DNA of 64,000 nt from Endomychus coccineus (GCA_958510875.1 OY294069.1:5084001-5148000); one strand, 5' to 3'. Counted from the first letter of the stretch, positions 45,944 through 57,910 are shown. Translations and numbers: made by a program. Notes: generated by a model from the sequence alone, not told the origin.

Positions 45944-47598
45944 CAGTGGCGGCTCCTCGAAGGAGGCTAAGGAGGCTCAGCCTCCTCACAAATTTATCTT
46001 AATGATCATTCTCCATTTGATTTCCTGTTTCTCTGATAATTCTTTAAATTTTACAATTAATTCCCCGTTCTCAGTAGTTATTTTTAATCTGGCAACAGTG
46101 GCCAGAGGCTAGATTCTCTATATATCTCAAACGCTAAATACGTGTGGTCAACACAGTTGCCGTTTTCCAAGCAGTTCAATTGCTAGATAAGGTAAAAGAG
46201 CGAATATGGCAACATCCTATGGAAGCTAGCTTCTCGTATGGAATCGTCGGTCGAATGAAATACGATTACTTGCTACCGCCCTTCCGCTAGAAGAATACCA
46301 CACGTGTCGTGTTCCGTTAGTTCTTGGTTTTGTAATTTGTACCGCGAGGCGAAGTAAGGTTAAGTAGTTAAGTTATAATTTATCTAATCGGTGAACGTTA
46401 AAATGATGAGTGACTTAGTTGCTGGGTTGTTAGAAAATCCATTTAGTGTATTAACATATGATAGAAAAGTATTTTGTTAAAAATAAACGGCCTTTACCGG
46501 ATTTGAAAGGATTAGTGGTGACGATGACAGGTATGTTTCAAAATCGAAATACACAATAAATTACATTGCTTGCTATTTACATCTGATACAACTTCATGTT
46601 GGGGACACTCGGGTTATGATGATTTGAAAAATTTAGCTCGTGGTATAGATAGACATGAAAAATCGCAGGAACCTATTACATCGAGTATTAAGTTTAAATC
46701 AACCGGTAAACAGAATATTGTTAAAGGAGGAAAACATATAATTTGGTAGACAAGAAACTACATTATAAACAACTTTTTTTTATGAAATTTTAGATACTAT
46801 TAAAGGTCAAATTGAGATTCGATTTTCCGATTTACATGAATTGAAAATTTTCGACTTTACCAATAGAAGATTTTTCGAATCTTTTTCAAAAGAGTTTCCC
46901 AATACACTTTTAGATAACTTAGTTCTAAAATATAAATTTTTTGATAAAATAGGACTGCACAATGAATTATGCGTTATATACTCGGATAAAGATATTTTAG
47001 GCCAGTACGACATTCACGCCGATATGATAAAATATATGATAGACAATGATTTGCAACAAGTTTTACCTCAGTTTTATAAACTACTTTGTTTGACAGTCAC
47101 CATTCCTGTCACGTCGGCATCGGTGGAGAGATCATTTTCTACTCTCAAACGAATTAAAACTTACATGCGAAATACAATGAGCCAAAATCGTTTATACAGT
47201 GTCAGTTTGATATCTATTGAAAAAGATTCAGTAAAACACTTAAAACAAAATGATACATTTTATGATAATATTATTGATCATTTTTCGCAAACTAAAGACC
47301 GTAGAATTCCGTTAATATATAAAAAAGTTTACAAAAATAATAAAAAAAACAAAATATGAAAAATTAAAAAAAAAAAAAAATATCAAAAATCCAAAGAAAA
47401 AAAAACGAACAAAAAAATTTTTTGCCAAGAGAAACTTTACACCTCCACGTTGGTTCTTGCTTGGCAACAATTAATTTTGGCACTGAAGTAGCTGGTACGG
47501 TCGCTGTGCAAAGGTTAAAAGGCTGTGAATAGAGTATATTTTTACAAGAACGTTTTATGTCCAGCCTCCTCTCTTAAAAAGTTCACGAGCCGCCACTG
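45944..47598 (+). mobile_element. hAT element copy 2 (CAGTGGCGGCTC termini)
   Basis: 1,655 bp with the same ends as copy 1, flanked by GAAGATAC (45936-45943) and GAAGATAA (47599-47606), an 8-bp target duplication with one mismatch. Near 46,575-46,720 it keeps SDTTSCWGHSGYDDLKNLARGIDRHEKSQEPI, a TTF-type zinc-finger end of the transposase missing from copy 1, and 46,841-47,359 is an open 172-codon frame with the dimerisation domain (TSASVERSFSTLKRIKTYM). The central domain is deleted. Confidence 0.9.
46841..47359 (+). pseudogene. hAT transposase C-terminal remnant, copy 2
   Basis: 172 codons from the FDKIGLHNELCVIYSDKD region to the dimerisation domain; near identical to copy 1 (13,600-14,064) but with fewer breaks. 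The catalytic middle is absent in this element. Confidence 0.8.
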
Positions 47599-47795
47599 GA
47601 AGATAATTAGTTTTTCCATAGACTATTATAAAAAAACAGCTGCTCTGTTTATAAGCAATTTAGTCAGTTAAGGACTGTAAACATAATCGTTTTCTTACAT
47701 TCTGAATTTGATTAATGTATGATTAATGGAATGTCAATTTGTAATGTATCTGGGACCTTTGCAATATTTATAAATCATTTTTTTTTCGTTTGCAG

Positions 47796-48189
47796 GTGGG
47801 CAAGATGCGCCTGAAGTCTTCGGACGGACCATTGTCCGTCCATAACGTGAATAATGACATCCTCAACTCCCCCAAACGAATTAACACGGTGCAGAATAGC
47901 AACGTTACCGCAAATTATACCGCAAACTTGACATGCGATAACACCATAAACAGTTTGAAAGAACTGAAGACTGAACAGATCGCCGACCTCGACGCTCTGA
48001 ACAACATTCACAACGCTATCGATAAAGTGCAATGGTGCAATTCTGCACAAAACAACCACGCCAACAACAGGAACCAGTTGCTCAATATCAACAACACGCT
48101 GGCTGCCTCTTTGAGGAACTCGCGGCACAGGACCGCACCGTCGATCTGTTCGGAATCATCGCCAGATGATAGTCTGCTAGATTACGAAG
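47796..48189 (+). CDS. SCHIP1-like: SCHIP1-like gene, exon A
   Basis: Exon between acceptor TTTTTTCGTTTGCAG and donor GTATTT; 394 bases, phase 0 at the start and phase 1 at the end. It encodes VGKMRLKSSDGPLSV ... SICSESSPDDSLLDYE. The ATG at 47805 could be a start if this is the first coding exon, but the frame stays open through the acceptor, so upstream exons are possible. Its phase fits exon B exactly, making EEARQSG at the join. Host protein family: schwannomin-interacting protein 1, a coiled-coil adaptor linking membrane proteins and merlin to the cytoskeleton. Assignment rests on exons B and C; exon A is attached by phase and position. Confidence 0.7.
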
Positions 48190-48417
48190 GTATTTTAACA
48201 TCAAAATATTATTTTATACACGCCCCGATTTTATCTATCGTAATGTACCGCATGCACCAAAATGAATTTCTCGACCGGACGAATCGGAAACAATAACTAT
48301 ATCGCTCCTGGTGAGATAAGAGATGCATGTTTACACTTATAAAGCATAAAAGAGTTTACACTGTGGATACACTATAACACTATAGATAAAAAGTATCACC
48401 CTTATCTACTAAAAAAT

Positions 48418-48456
48418 ACTGACCTTTCGGGCACCAAGTAGCCATCATCAGAATAA
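48418..48456 (-). ncRNA. Hammerhead ribozyme-like motif, Penelope family C
   Basis: Minus strand CTGATGA (48451-48445), stem GGC/GCC around TACTTGGT, then CGAAAGGTC. Core bases CUGAUGA and GAAA are present; helices are short. Confidence 0.45.
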
Positions 48457-49150
48457 ACTAAATTATAAGTCAAAATGTGCCTATTTAAATACTATTTGGG
48501 GATCGTAATGTAAATAAGGGGTTACCCTCAGCTGGAGATAAATCGAAATTTAATAAATTCCATTTTCGTTTATCCATTTCCATCTATTCTAAATTACCTA
48601 AATATTTGTCGGTACTATGTTTTAAAAGTGATAAACTTTCTTGAGAATTGGTGTGACGTATATTCAAAATATGTTTGGCTACCGCTGATTTTTCACCATT
48701 ATTTTTCTTTATATGGGCAAAATGTTCCTTACACCGAGTTAAAGTGTTGCTTCTAGTTTGACCCACATAGCATTTTGAAGACGACCACAATCGATTTTGT
48801 AAGTCTCGGATTTGTCGAAGGCAGAAACTTTATCAAAGGTGTTGCCTAAATAGTTTTTTAGCTTGTTCTTACATCTATAAACTGGTTGTATTGCAAATTT
48901 AGAAAACGAATTATGAAATTTATCAATTATCGAAGGATGATTAAAATATTTGAAGGTAATGGCTCTAATTTATTGGTTAGCTAGCTACGTTTCAATTTCC
49001 TTTTTTGTTTAGAAATTAAATTATTGATCAAAGATTTGTCGTAACCGTTTTCCAATGAGGGCTCTTGAAGCTCTTGCCGGATTACCATCTCTACACTTAT
49101 ATATAAACGCTGAAGCATTAAAAATTCAATTTCCACTAGTGAAAATCTTT
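48418..49150 (-). pseudogene. Penelope-like family C fragment with terminal hammerhead-like motif
   Basis: The minus strand, from about 49,090 down, reads KFAIQPVYRCKNKLKN ... FDKVSAFDKSETYKIDC, then SSSKCYVGQTRSNTLTRCKEHFAHIKKNN, the GIY-YIG core, then HILNIRHTNSQESLSLLKHSTDKYLGNLE. A shift of frame lies between the halves. The element end carries the motif at 48,418-48,456. It lies in the first SCHIP1 intron, antisense to the gene. Same family as 59,400-60,930. Confidence 0.75.
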
Positions 49151-49367
49151 TAATAGCTATTTTATTTAAGATGGTTCCGAAGCGGACTCTGAATCTTCCA
49201 AGTTATCTACTCCATTTTCTTTTTCTTTGTTTCAAGACGGTGAAAATAACGTACGAAAACCACAAATCCTTAGAGATATAAGATAGGTACTAGGTACTAT
49301 TTAAGTAAAAAACAAACATTATACTTAATAGTACCTACACTGAAAAAATTACAAAATAAACCATTAT

Positions 49368-49405
49368 TCACCTGAAGAAGCCACTGTGAGGCGAAACATG
49401 TCGTG
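49368..49405 (+). ncRNA. Hammerhead ribozyme-like motif, isolated
   Basis: CACCTGAAGAAGCC, loop ACTGTGA, GGCGAAACATGTCGTG: CTGAAGA (49372-49378), GCC/GGC stem, GAAAC (49393-49397). It fits CUGANGA ... GAAA. No adjacent protein fragment of its own was recognised. Confidence 0.4.
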
Positions 49406-49546
49406 TTTTCTACAGCGTATTAGTCAGTGTAGTGTTTATTTGTAATATATTGAAATTCTAACAAGTAAACACCAATTCTTAAAATTAAGTTATGATTATA
49501 TGTATGTTCAAAGTATGTAGAGTTATTGAAAACAGGGTAAACATCG

Positions 49547-49618
49547 TCCGGTATGGTCTAGTGGCTAGGATACCTGGCTATCACCCAGGAGGCTCGGGTT
49601 CGATTCCCGGTACCGCAA
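49547..49618 (+). tRNA. tRNA-Glu-like gene with ATC anticodon (possible pseudogene)
   Basis: 72 bases fold as a tRNA: the D-arm region GGTCTAGTGGCTAGGAT and the T arm TCGGGTTCGATTCCCGG are those of eukaryotic tRNA-Glu. The anticodon stem is CCTGG/CCAGG with loop CTATCAC, so the anticodon is ATC (Asp), where tRNA-Glu has TTC. The acceptor stem pairs except C2 against C71. A T5 terminator follows at about 49,623. Internal promoter boxes look intact. It lies in SCHIP1 intron 1, same strand. Confidence 0.75.
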
Positions 49619-49694
49619 TATATTTTTATTTTTCTATACAGTAAGTTTCTCCTATAAATATGTAGAAGTAATTAAATTAGTTTATTGATTAAGT

Positions 49695-50310
49695 CAAACA
49701 CACTAAAATTTGACATATTATACAGAAGACCTACATTAAATAAATCAATATATTCCAGCGGATGAGTGATAAAATAGCTCTATTCAAATGTTCCTAGATT
49801 ATTAAACGGCAAGTCTTTGATCAATACCAAAGTTAATTTCTAACGGAAAATGGAACGAAATCAATTAACCAAATTAGAGTCATTACTTTCAAATAATTCA
49901 ATGAAATTATTCAAAAGTTTCACTTAGCATCCTTCAAAAATTAATAAATTCGATACTTTGATAATTTGTCAGGGATACCAAGAAAATCCTTAACAGACTA
50001 GCCGGTGGAAACAGGCTGACCTGGATTCCAGGTCACTCAGGTTGTAAAGGGTCTTTGGTTAAGTGCACTGTACTTTCTATTAAGCCCACTACCATCTCAA
50101 CCAATACGAATACCAATAGAAGGAATGAAACTGTATAATTCAAATTTATCTCCAGCTTAGGGTAATCCCTTATTTGTATTACTAATCCCAAATAGTATTT
50201 AAACAGGCACATTTAGTTTTCTCTGATGATGGCAATTTGGTAGCCGTAAGGTCCTCTGTACTTTAACAATATCGTTAGTGGATAAGGGTGATTATTTTGT
50301 ACTTATTAGA
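49695..50310 (+). pseudogene. Penelope-like family C fragment (RT tail and end), interrupted
   Basis: Reads DILYRRPTLNKSIYSSG, the IYRKPT-type block after the RT palm, followed by text matching 60,150-60,340, then an unrelated insertion (about 49,990-50,110), then the family C end including a degenerate hammerhead-like motif (CTGATGATGGC ... GCCGTAAGG at 50,222-50,253, GTAA instead of GAAA). Confidence 0.65.
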
Positions 50311-50605
50311 ATTTGTTTTATTCATTCATTTATTTATTCGAACTGAAATGTTGAATAATGATTATGCAGTCACTCAGCCAGTCAGTTGATCATGTTATTT
50401 AAATAAAATATGTTCTAAATTACATTGAGGTAGCACATTTCATTCATATGTCGAGCATGTTTCAGATCTCCAACCTCCATCAACTGCAAATGTAACATTA
50501 TTATTGACCCTAAATTTGTCGTCGTATCCAAGCACATGGTGTTATTGATTCAGTATAACATTGTGTACGTGATGGGTAGCTTTAAGTCAGGAATTTTGAT
50601 TACAG

Positions 50606-51949
50606 AAGCTCGTCAAAGCGGCTCGTCCGCCGATACGTCGCCCCAAGATGAGGACCGCGGTTTCGATCTATCAGATTCAGAATCGCTATCGGACGAGGGC
50701 AACTTGAGTAATCGACGCGCTGTACTTCAACGAAGAGGCATCGTGAATCCCAACTATCCCGGTTTCCAGCATCTCGCTCACACTCTTGATTACACCATCA
50801 AAGTACCGTCGGACACTGATTTCACCGATGACGATTACGACTGTGATTCTTCAGTCGCCAAGACCCAACCGGCGGATTTCAATTGCCTCAACAACAACAA
50901 CAACAATGGTGAGGAAAACGTGGACTACAAGATCGATAAAATCGACAGTGTAAACCGTCTTGATAGTGTAGAGAACATTCAAAAGGTATTCTACGATAAA
51001 CCTGTCTTTAATATAGAGTGTGAAAGCTTAAACCAAATTTTAACCGATTCCGAAAATAGTTCAAACTCGAATCCAACCAGTGACGAGGAAACCACGGTCC
51101 ACAAACTCGATCCAAGTTTCAACATCAAAACCGAAGAATCACCCAGCAGTATCGTCGGAGATTTCGGCAAGGAAGTGGAACAAGAGCTTGGTAGACTTTC
51201 CTGCATCAATAGCGGATCGATTTTAGACAAAGCGTACTTCGAGCAAACCTTTGAACCGACCTGGGAAAGAGCAGTTGTTCGAGAAATCGAAGAAGCTATA
51301 GAAAAATTAACGGAACTTCTCGATCTTGAACCGTCCGCCAAAAAATATAACATTGAACCAAATGTAGAACAACCATTTGAACTATCACCAGTTGATCGTG
51401 AAGCGAGTCCAGTTATTTTGGAAGACGCTATTTCGGTCAAAGCAGAAAACATGCCTCTGGCTACTGATCATTTACCAATACCTGAATTACCTATCAAAAT
51501 GACCGACGCTTTTCTAAGTTCAGCTCAAGAAAATCTACCCAACACCGAGGACGAGAATAAATTGCTCGATACTAAAATGGATATCGAAAAATGCGAGATG
51601 AAACGCAACGAAGTCAGACGAGATTCGAACCGGGAACTGGAGGAAATCGAATGTCAAATCAAGAAAATCAAGTCCGATACGAAGTTGAGCCAGAGTAACG
51701 CCGACGAAGTCGAAAAATTTTGCAAAGAAGATATCACGAAAGATTATAAAGAGAAGGACGACGATAGTAGCGTGCCTAGAAAAAAAGAAAAGATCGATTC
51801 TCTGAGGATGAGGAAGGATTACAATCAGCAGTTCGGCAGCTTGATAACTTTTCCCAGAAGGGATTGTGGATCGAGAAATAGAGATGGGTTCAGCAGAAAG
51901 CCCACAGCGAATTCTAGAGATCGAAAAAAGGTATCTTCGGAAGCTCTTG
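50606..51949 (+). CDS. SCHIP1-like: SCHIP1-like gene, exon B (large)
   Basis: 1,344 bases between acceptor TTTTGATTACAG and donor GTAAGTAAG; phase 1 on both sides. It encodes EARQSGSSADTSPQDEDRGF, an acidic SDSESLSDEGN, then RRAVLQRRGIVNPNYPGFQHLA, a block I recognise from SCHIP1 proteins, and DTDFTDDDYDCDSS. A long acidic, Ser/Glu-rich middle follows with a short Asn run, then a helical charged part (NRELEEIECQIKKIKSD) and a basic end. Open reading continues upstream of the acceptor only by chance. The middle region is unusually long and likely insect-specific and disordered. Confidence 0.85.
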
Positions 51950-52119
51950 GTAAGTAAGACAATGAATGTTTTTGTTCAATTCAGGACCTGATAAATTCCC
52001 GGGAGGCAAGTCGGATATTTTCCGAACAAAAATGTTTACTTTTACCTTCATTCTGGTATGTTTGTAGTTAGTTGCCGATAATTTTACTTGGAATGCATAT
52101 CTTGACCCGTTTGGTTCTA

Positions 52120-52860
52120 AAATTGGATATCTCCAAAGCAGTTGAACTAGTCTGGAACCAAGTCCTTGTGGGGAAACTTACGTTATGAGGTTTGCCGACC
52201 AAATGCAATGACCTCTAATGCTGGTATTTCACATGGACTAAACTTGCACCAACTTTGTTTCTGCTCCTTATCAACTTATGATCTGTAGGAAGAGACCTCC
52301 TGTCGCGTACACAGCTTGGCAGGTGGTGGTACAGTTCATGTCGCTTTCTTATCTAGAGCCCTTATATCATTTAATAAAGTCAGGGGAGCAAGATAGAGAC
52401 AGGTCGTTATTTTGTAATGAGGGTCTGATAATTTAGTAGAGTTTAAGGCAAACAAATCTCAAGGTTGTAATTTCTTCAAGAAGGCGGATCCCACATGATC
52501 ATCTATATCCATGATCGGTACCACCATCAATCACCACCAACTGCACTCATGGGACGATCATTTGAGGTCCGTGCGAAAACAGCTTCATAAAAACTAAGTT
52601 TTATATTCCGTGTCAAGACCTACTTTACAGTTTACACCAGGACATCTCCTAATTATCTACAAAGCACAAATTCGACGAGTTACTGTTCACATATGTTTGG
52701 AGTTCAGTCGCAAACGCTAAAGCTTTTAGATTATTTCCAGAAGAGATCTATTCGTCTGATTGACCTCTCTAGAACGTCGGAGAAAGGTGGGTGATCTCGC
52801 CCTTTTCTATAGATATTTCCAGATATGGTCGGCTCTCATCAGAGAAATAACGTATACAAT
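52120..52860 (+). pseudogene. Jockey-type reverse transcriptase pieces
   Basis: DISKAVELVWNQVLVGKLT near 52,125-52,185, then a degraded LAPTLFLLLINL block near 52,245-52,280, and near 52,660-52,850 KAQIRRVTVHICLEFS followed by ERRRKVGDLALFYRYFQIWSALI, the usual tail after the RT. Many stops. Intronic to SCHIP1. Confidence 0.7.
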
Positions 52861-52869
52861 TTAGTTAGT

Positions 52870-54175
52870 ATTAATTTTCATAGACAACAGCGGACAATTT
52901 GTTTGTTGAAGGGGGAAACTATCAATAATCGCTTCGATCGCCAGTACGAAACATTAATAGAGTTCGCATTGACGTTTTGGAACTGAACCAAATATTATAT
53001 CGATAGAACAAAAGTATTTCTACTATTTCAGTTGTTCCCTTTTACAGACAGATACTAATTATACAGACCCTTCTACATCTACTATCCATTATTGGACTTG
53101 ATGCAAAACTTCAAGAAATCCATTCATTTGTTTATTCCAATATCTGTAGTGAATCAAAATTGAGTGAGTCATTAAATTCGAAACTTTACGCAATATTTCT
53201 TTTTATACAATACCTAAATAGTCGTGATCGTGAACATTGACCCTAATAACTCATGAGAATATACCACCATAATAATGATGAATATTTGTTTCACAATTTA
53301 CATATTTAGGCACCAGGTGGTTCTACAGCTTGTAATATGTGTTGCCTGTCATAGTCAGGATATTTTATCCAAGTGTAAATTTTGTGTTATAATCACAAAT
53401 TATTATATAATTTATATGAAATTGGTTCATCCATATCTAAAACATTTGGAAGTTACGACAATTATTAGTTTGACATTTCAATTCTTTCATCATGAAAATT
53501 TCCGAAAGCATCGGCGCAGCGTTCCAACAAGTGTAATGATGAAAAGGGGAAAATACATAACGCATTATTTTGGTAGTTTGTGTTCTTTTTAATCGGTATT
53601 CACGGCAATGTTACAAATTGGCTCGTGGTTACATATTTCGTTTAAATTACTGTGCCTTATTCCCACCAAATGAATTTGTGATATAGAATGTCCACTGGGG
53701 CTCAACTATAATATGAAAATGTATCAGTCTAATTATGTCATTAATAAGCCGACCCTAATAAACCTTTTTATACGTGCTTGGAATAATAGCCTTTGCACGA
53801 CGTTGAAAATTATCGTCCCATTTTAGGATGGAAAAGAGTTTGATAAAAATGCGTTTTATCTCATAAATATGAATTCAATTTACCAAACTATATTTTTCAA
53901 TTACAATAATAATCTCAAACTAGGAATGATTTATAGTCAGATTGACAATAATAATGATTCCTATTTCGGCTGAAAAAGTTTAAGCAAATAAATTGATTTG
54001 AACTGGCTCTTGCTCTTGCCTCGTAGGAAATGAGATGTTTCAGATGCAACGTCGGTTTCTTTCATGGAAAATCTACTGAAAAAATTATATGATACAGGTT
54101 GGAATAGAAACTGTTCAGTTATTTGATGTGTATATGATACTAATGCAATGATAATGGCAAGAAAAACATTTTTTT
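52870..54175. other. SCHIP1 intron sequence, nothing recognised
   Basis: AT-rich intron text; the 105-codon frame at 53,275-53,592 lacks motifs. Confidence 0.5.
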
Positions 54176-54179
54176 TCTA

Positions 54180-54420
54180 TACTATGCCAGCGATGGAATG
54201 TTGGGAGAGGAGATTCGAATTATTCTTGAAGGTTTTGAGGTTATAGGAATATGTAAATTAGTTCTTGGCATGGAATAGGGAACCAAGGTCTTGTGAAGTG
54301 GCGATCCCGAGCATGGATATGGGAGACTTCATAGGAATAGTTATACCTGACATAAACATATTAGGGACTGTGGGATCCTCTTTCCTGGAGAAGATGCAAG
54401 CTTGAACTTTTTTTTGAACT
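54180..54420 (-). repeat. Diverged copy of the 45,095-45,665 non-LTR segment
   Basis: GATGGAATGTTGGGA-type text near 54,190 and the block around CCCGAGCATGGATATGGGAG with GACTTCATAGGAATAGTT match 45,085-45,110 and 45,568-45,620. Coding is no longer readable. Confidence 0.65.
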
Positions 54421-55409
54421 GCTCCATTGGATGATATAGGGGCTCAATGGCTATCGATGGCAGCAGTATTAGAAGGTTTTTTCCCTTGTGAATCCAAAGT
54501 GAAATTTGTTGCAAACGTTCCAGTGAAAAGGTTGGGTTTTTCTTGTGGTGTAGTAGCCAGTGTGTCATCATCTTTGGTTAGCGGTGGGAATGAACTGCAA
54601 GAAAAATTCCTACCAATTGCTTTGGCGAAAATCTAAAATGAACTGATTCAATTCGGGCATTCGATAAACTTTGATCTTATTCTGGCGTTATATGCTTCTT
54701 TCGAAGCGTTTCACATTTTACATAAGATTTTCCTTAGACAGTGGTATAACTCGGGTATTTTTTTACGACGGCTTCTTTTGTTTCTTGGCAGTATAAGCTT
54801 TAGTTTCAATATTATCGTAAAAGAGCGATTTTTCACCTGATAAGCAAAACAGAAGCTCGTGTTGCCCTGCAACAAAACAAAACACAATCATCCGAAAACA
54901 CAAGCAGTTCCTAGAAATTCTGTTGCTCGTCTCGTCTTTCGTCTGAAGGAGGAAATATATTTCGTCTATGCTTCAATGAACACTTTTCTCTAGGTGAAAA
55001 TCTGGTGCAGTTGGTTTGTAAACAACAAGAAGTGACCAGCCAGATGCAACAGATTCTCGGAATCAGTGTTCAATATTATCACGAAATTGCAAATAAAGAC
55101 ATTAATTCCCCATTCAGTCCTATGTTGTCAATTTTTATGTTCCGTACTCTTTTCTTAAACTTAAAGCATTTTAATGTACCAAGTCATCATCAGTATGGAA
55201 GATATAATTTTTCTTGTCTTATTCTCTGCTTTTCTACAAATGAAACAATCACTGGACTTTTACGAGTGCTATCTATTAATTCTGATTCTGATATAAAACT
55301 ATAATGGAAATAAGAACTAATCTGATATTATCCTGGTGTGTGTTGTATTTGTTAATGTATTATACAGTATCTAGCCAAAATGTTACCTGATTTGCATTTA
55401 TAATTCCAG
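54421..55409. other. SCHIP1 intron sequence, nothing recognised
   Basis: Short frames only. Confidence 0.5.
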
Positions 55410-55507
55410 GAAGCTTCGATGTATATAACATCGAGACGGCCATGCCAAAAATTGATCTCGATGCCATCGAACAACACTTACGTGCAGCTAGGGAAGAAGA
55501 GAGAAGG
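55410..55507 (+). CDS. SCHIP1-like: SCHIP1-like gene, exon C
   Basis: 98 bases between acceptor TTTATAATTCCAG and donor GTGAGT; starts phase 1 and ends phase 0, fitting exon B. It encodes SFDVYNIETAMPKIDLDAIE then QHLRAAREEERR, the best known conserved block of the SCHIP1 family (DVYNIETALPxID). The C-terminal coiled coil expected next is not found in the rest of the window, so further exons lie beyond 64,000 or in parts I could not read. Confidence 0.9.
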
Positions 55508-57185
55508 GTGAGTTGTTAAATTGTGAAAAGCATGAATCCTTTACCGCTCCTGAGGACCGAAATAACGTGTAACATTCCACGACACGTTTATTATTCATGT
55601 TAAATAGATCGCTTGTCAAGATTATAAGGAGTTTATTTTGGAACTTTGTTCTCGTGTTATCCGGTCGTTCTGGAAAATTGCTTGTTTGCAAATGAAACTA
55701 GAATGATGAGTAGTATACTGTATATTATTATAAAAGGTACAGTTCATATTATACCGTTAACCTTTACTGCAATAAACCAACTAGCTGATTAAACGCTATT
55801 GTGTTAGTTCCAACATCTTCAAACCACAAGAAAAGGGTGCTTGAAAATATACCTACATTTTGATTTATTTTTATTTCGAGAAGGGCATTTTACACTAAAG
55901 GAAAATAATGATTGAAATAATATTTTATTTTATTATTGAAGATATAAAAAGTACATTAAAAATGTATGTGGGTTCACGGTAAAGTTCTACAATAATCAAT
56001 TTCAACAACTTAATTCTATTGTACATCAAATTTAGTTCTGTGTCACTATCACTTTTATCTTCATCTAATCCTAGACTTATTATTAAGGGTTTCCACCTTA
56101 ATTACATGTTGTATACAGCCTCTCCAACTGTCTACAGAAATTTAACTTACTATGTTTTTTATTAATTCCATTACACATATATTTAATGTGGGGGAAATAT
56201 TGTTCCTTCGAATATTTGATTTGACTTCATGTCATATAGTTCGATTGGATTAAATATACAATAGTAGAGGGGAAAACAACTACTTCTAAAAGATCCCGTT
56301 TTCTGTAATTTCTTCAAAATATATATTATTATCTATTATACAATTTTGCATGTCTGCTTTGGGTCTGTTAGAACTAGGCAGCATTTTTACTGTTGTTAAG
56401 GCCAGAGGTGATAATTAGGGTTTTATTGCGGTTGAAAGGTCAACGATATAATATAAACAATATTCTACAGTTGAATAAAGATAAGGAAAGTTTGAAAGTA
56501 TTCAGACTTGTGAGGAATATTCGTTAGTGAAACAATTAACTCTTCTAAGTTTAGAAAATTATTCGTGCGTTCACAGAAGCTCATAAAACAAAATTTTTAA
56601 ATGTTGACGTCATCGATTTTGTTTATTATTTCGCCGGGGCCAACTCATATTTACATTCACATCTCCATTGTTTATTCAATATAATAGCTTCCAATACATA
56701 TATGCCAAATTACTATTAAAATAAAATTATAACTAGCGATGAATTTCGTTCGTGTTTTTCGAACGAAAATAAATGACCTTCAAATTGTACTAAAATATGA
56801 ACTACTCAATAGTACATGTCGGACAAAATAATTGTATTTTGAATTGTTATATTTACCCGTTACATTGACCATTGAATTTAATGTATTTAGAAAATGCAGG
56901 AGGGTGTGTGTCACCAAATAATAGTGTAAAATATAATTTTAAACTTTCAAAAGTGAGAGAATAGAAATCAAATTCACACAAAAACTAGTAACATTTAATT
57001 TCTAATTAATGCTGACAAATTTGTTTCACTACACTGTGTTGGAACAAAACAAAATAACACGAGCTATATAAGTAGGTATATAAATAAATATACGCTTTTC
57101 ATTGCAAGTTATTTATAAAATCCAACAAAAAATGTAATTCCATCACAACAAATTTTAACAAAATTTAATATTATAAAATTATTAG
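55508..57185. other. No gene recognised (probable SCHIP1 intron)
   Basis: AT-rich, no coding motif. Confidence 0.5.
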
Positions 57186-57189
57186 ATGG

Positions 57190-57910
57190 AGTGAGCGACA
57201 GCGTTAGCAAGCGTCCCTTGATTCAGTAGGGTTATTTGGCAAATGTATGTTGTCGTGTAGTGGCCAAACGGTAAATGCAATCCACCCGAAATTTTGACAC
57301 AAACTGGAGGCGGATTCCATCATCAGTATCGCCGATCTTCGAAAGTGTGTCCGGTAACTCCCCAAAGGGAAAGCTCCAGGGGCGGAGCATATACCTGGCA
57401 CAATCATCAAAGTCATCTGTCCTGCCATCGAGTATGTCCCACTCGACTTATCCAATGACTGCTTAAGCTTGATATACTTTCCGACGAGTTGGAAACATGG
57501 CATCCTAAGAACAATACTGAAGGCCCCTGAGAAAGATCCTTCAGAACACAAATGCTTCGGACAATATATAAGCATATCCTTGAGCACAGTCTTCTAAATC
57601 AGAAGCAGTTTGATTTCCTGAGAAGCAAGAGCACCATTGAAGCAAAACTACATCTGATCAGAGCGGTCAACAATCGTGCCACTAAGTACGCCGTGGCATT
57701 TGTTGTTGACATTTCTAAGGCTTATGACAATCTGTGGTGGCCGGCTGCTATCAATGCTCTAGACCTTAAAGGGATTCCCCATAAGGTCCTTACTCTCATC
57801 AACGACTACCTCTCTGATCTACGTACTGTACAAAGTCGCTCTTCAAGGGCTGTCCCCAAGGCTCAGTAATAGGACCAGGTCTTTGGAACGTTGTCCTAGA
57901 CACGTTCTAT
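57190..57910 (+). pseudogene. R1-like non-LTR reverse transcriptase fragment
   Basis: Broken frames: GKAPGADHIPG near 57,365-57,400, then a 105-codon frame HSLLNQKQFDFLRSKSTIEA, YAVAFVVDISKAYDNLWWPA (palm A), GIPHKVLTLINDYLSDLRTV and, after a stop, GCPQGSVIGPGLWNVVLDTF in the next frame. The PQGSVxGPxLWN form is typical of R1-clade elements. 3' part missing. Confidence 0.8.

Noticed and set aside
50991..51452. 153-codon minus frame inside SCHIP1 exon B
   Set aside because: Antisense shadow of the Ser/Glu-rich coding exon.
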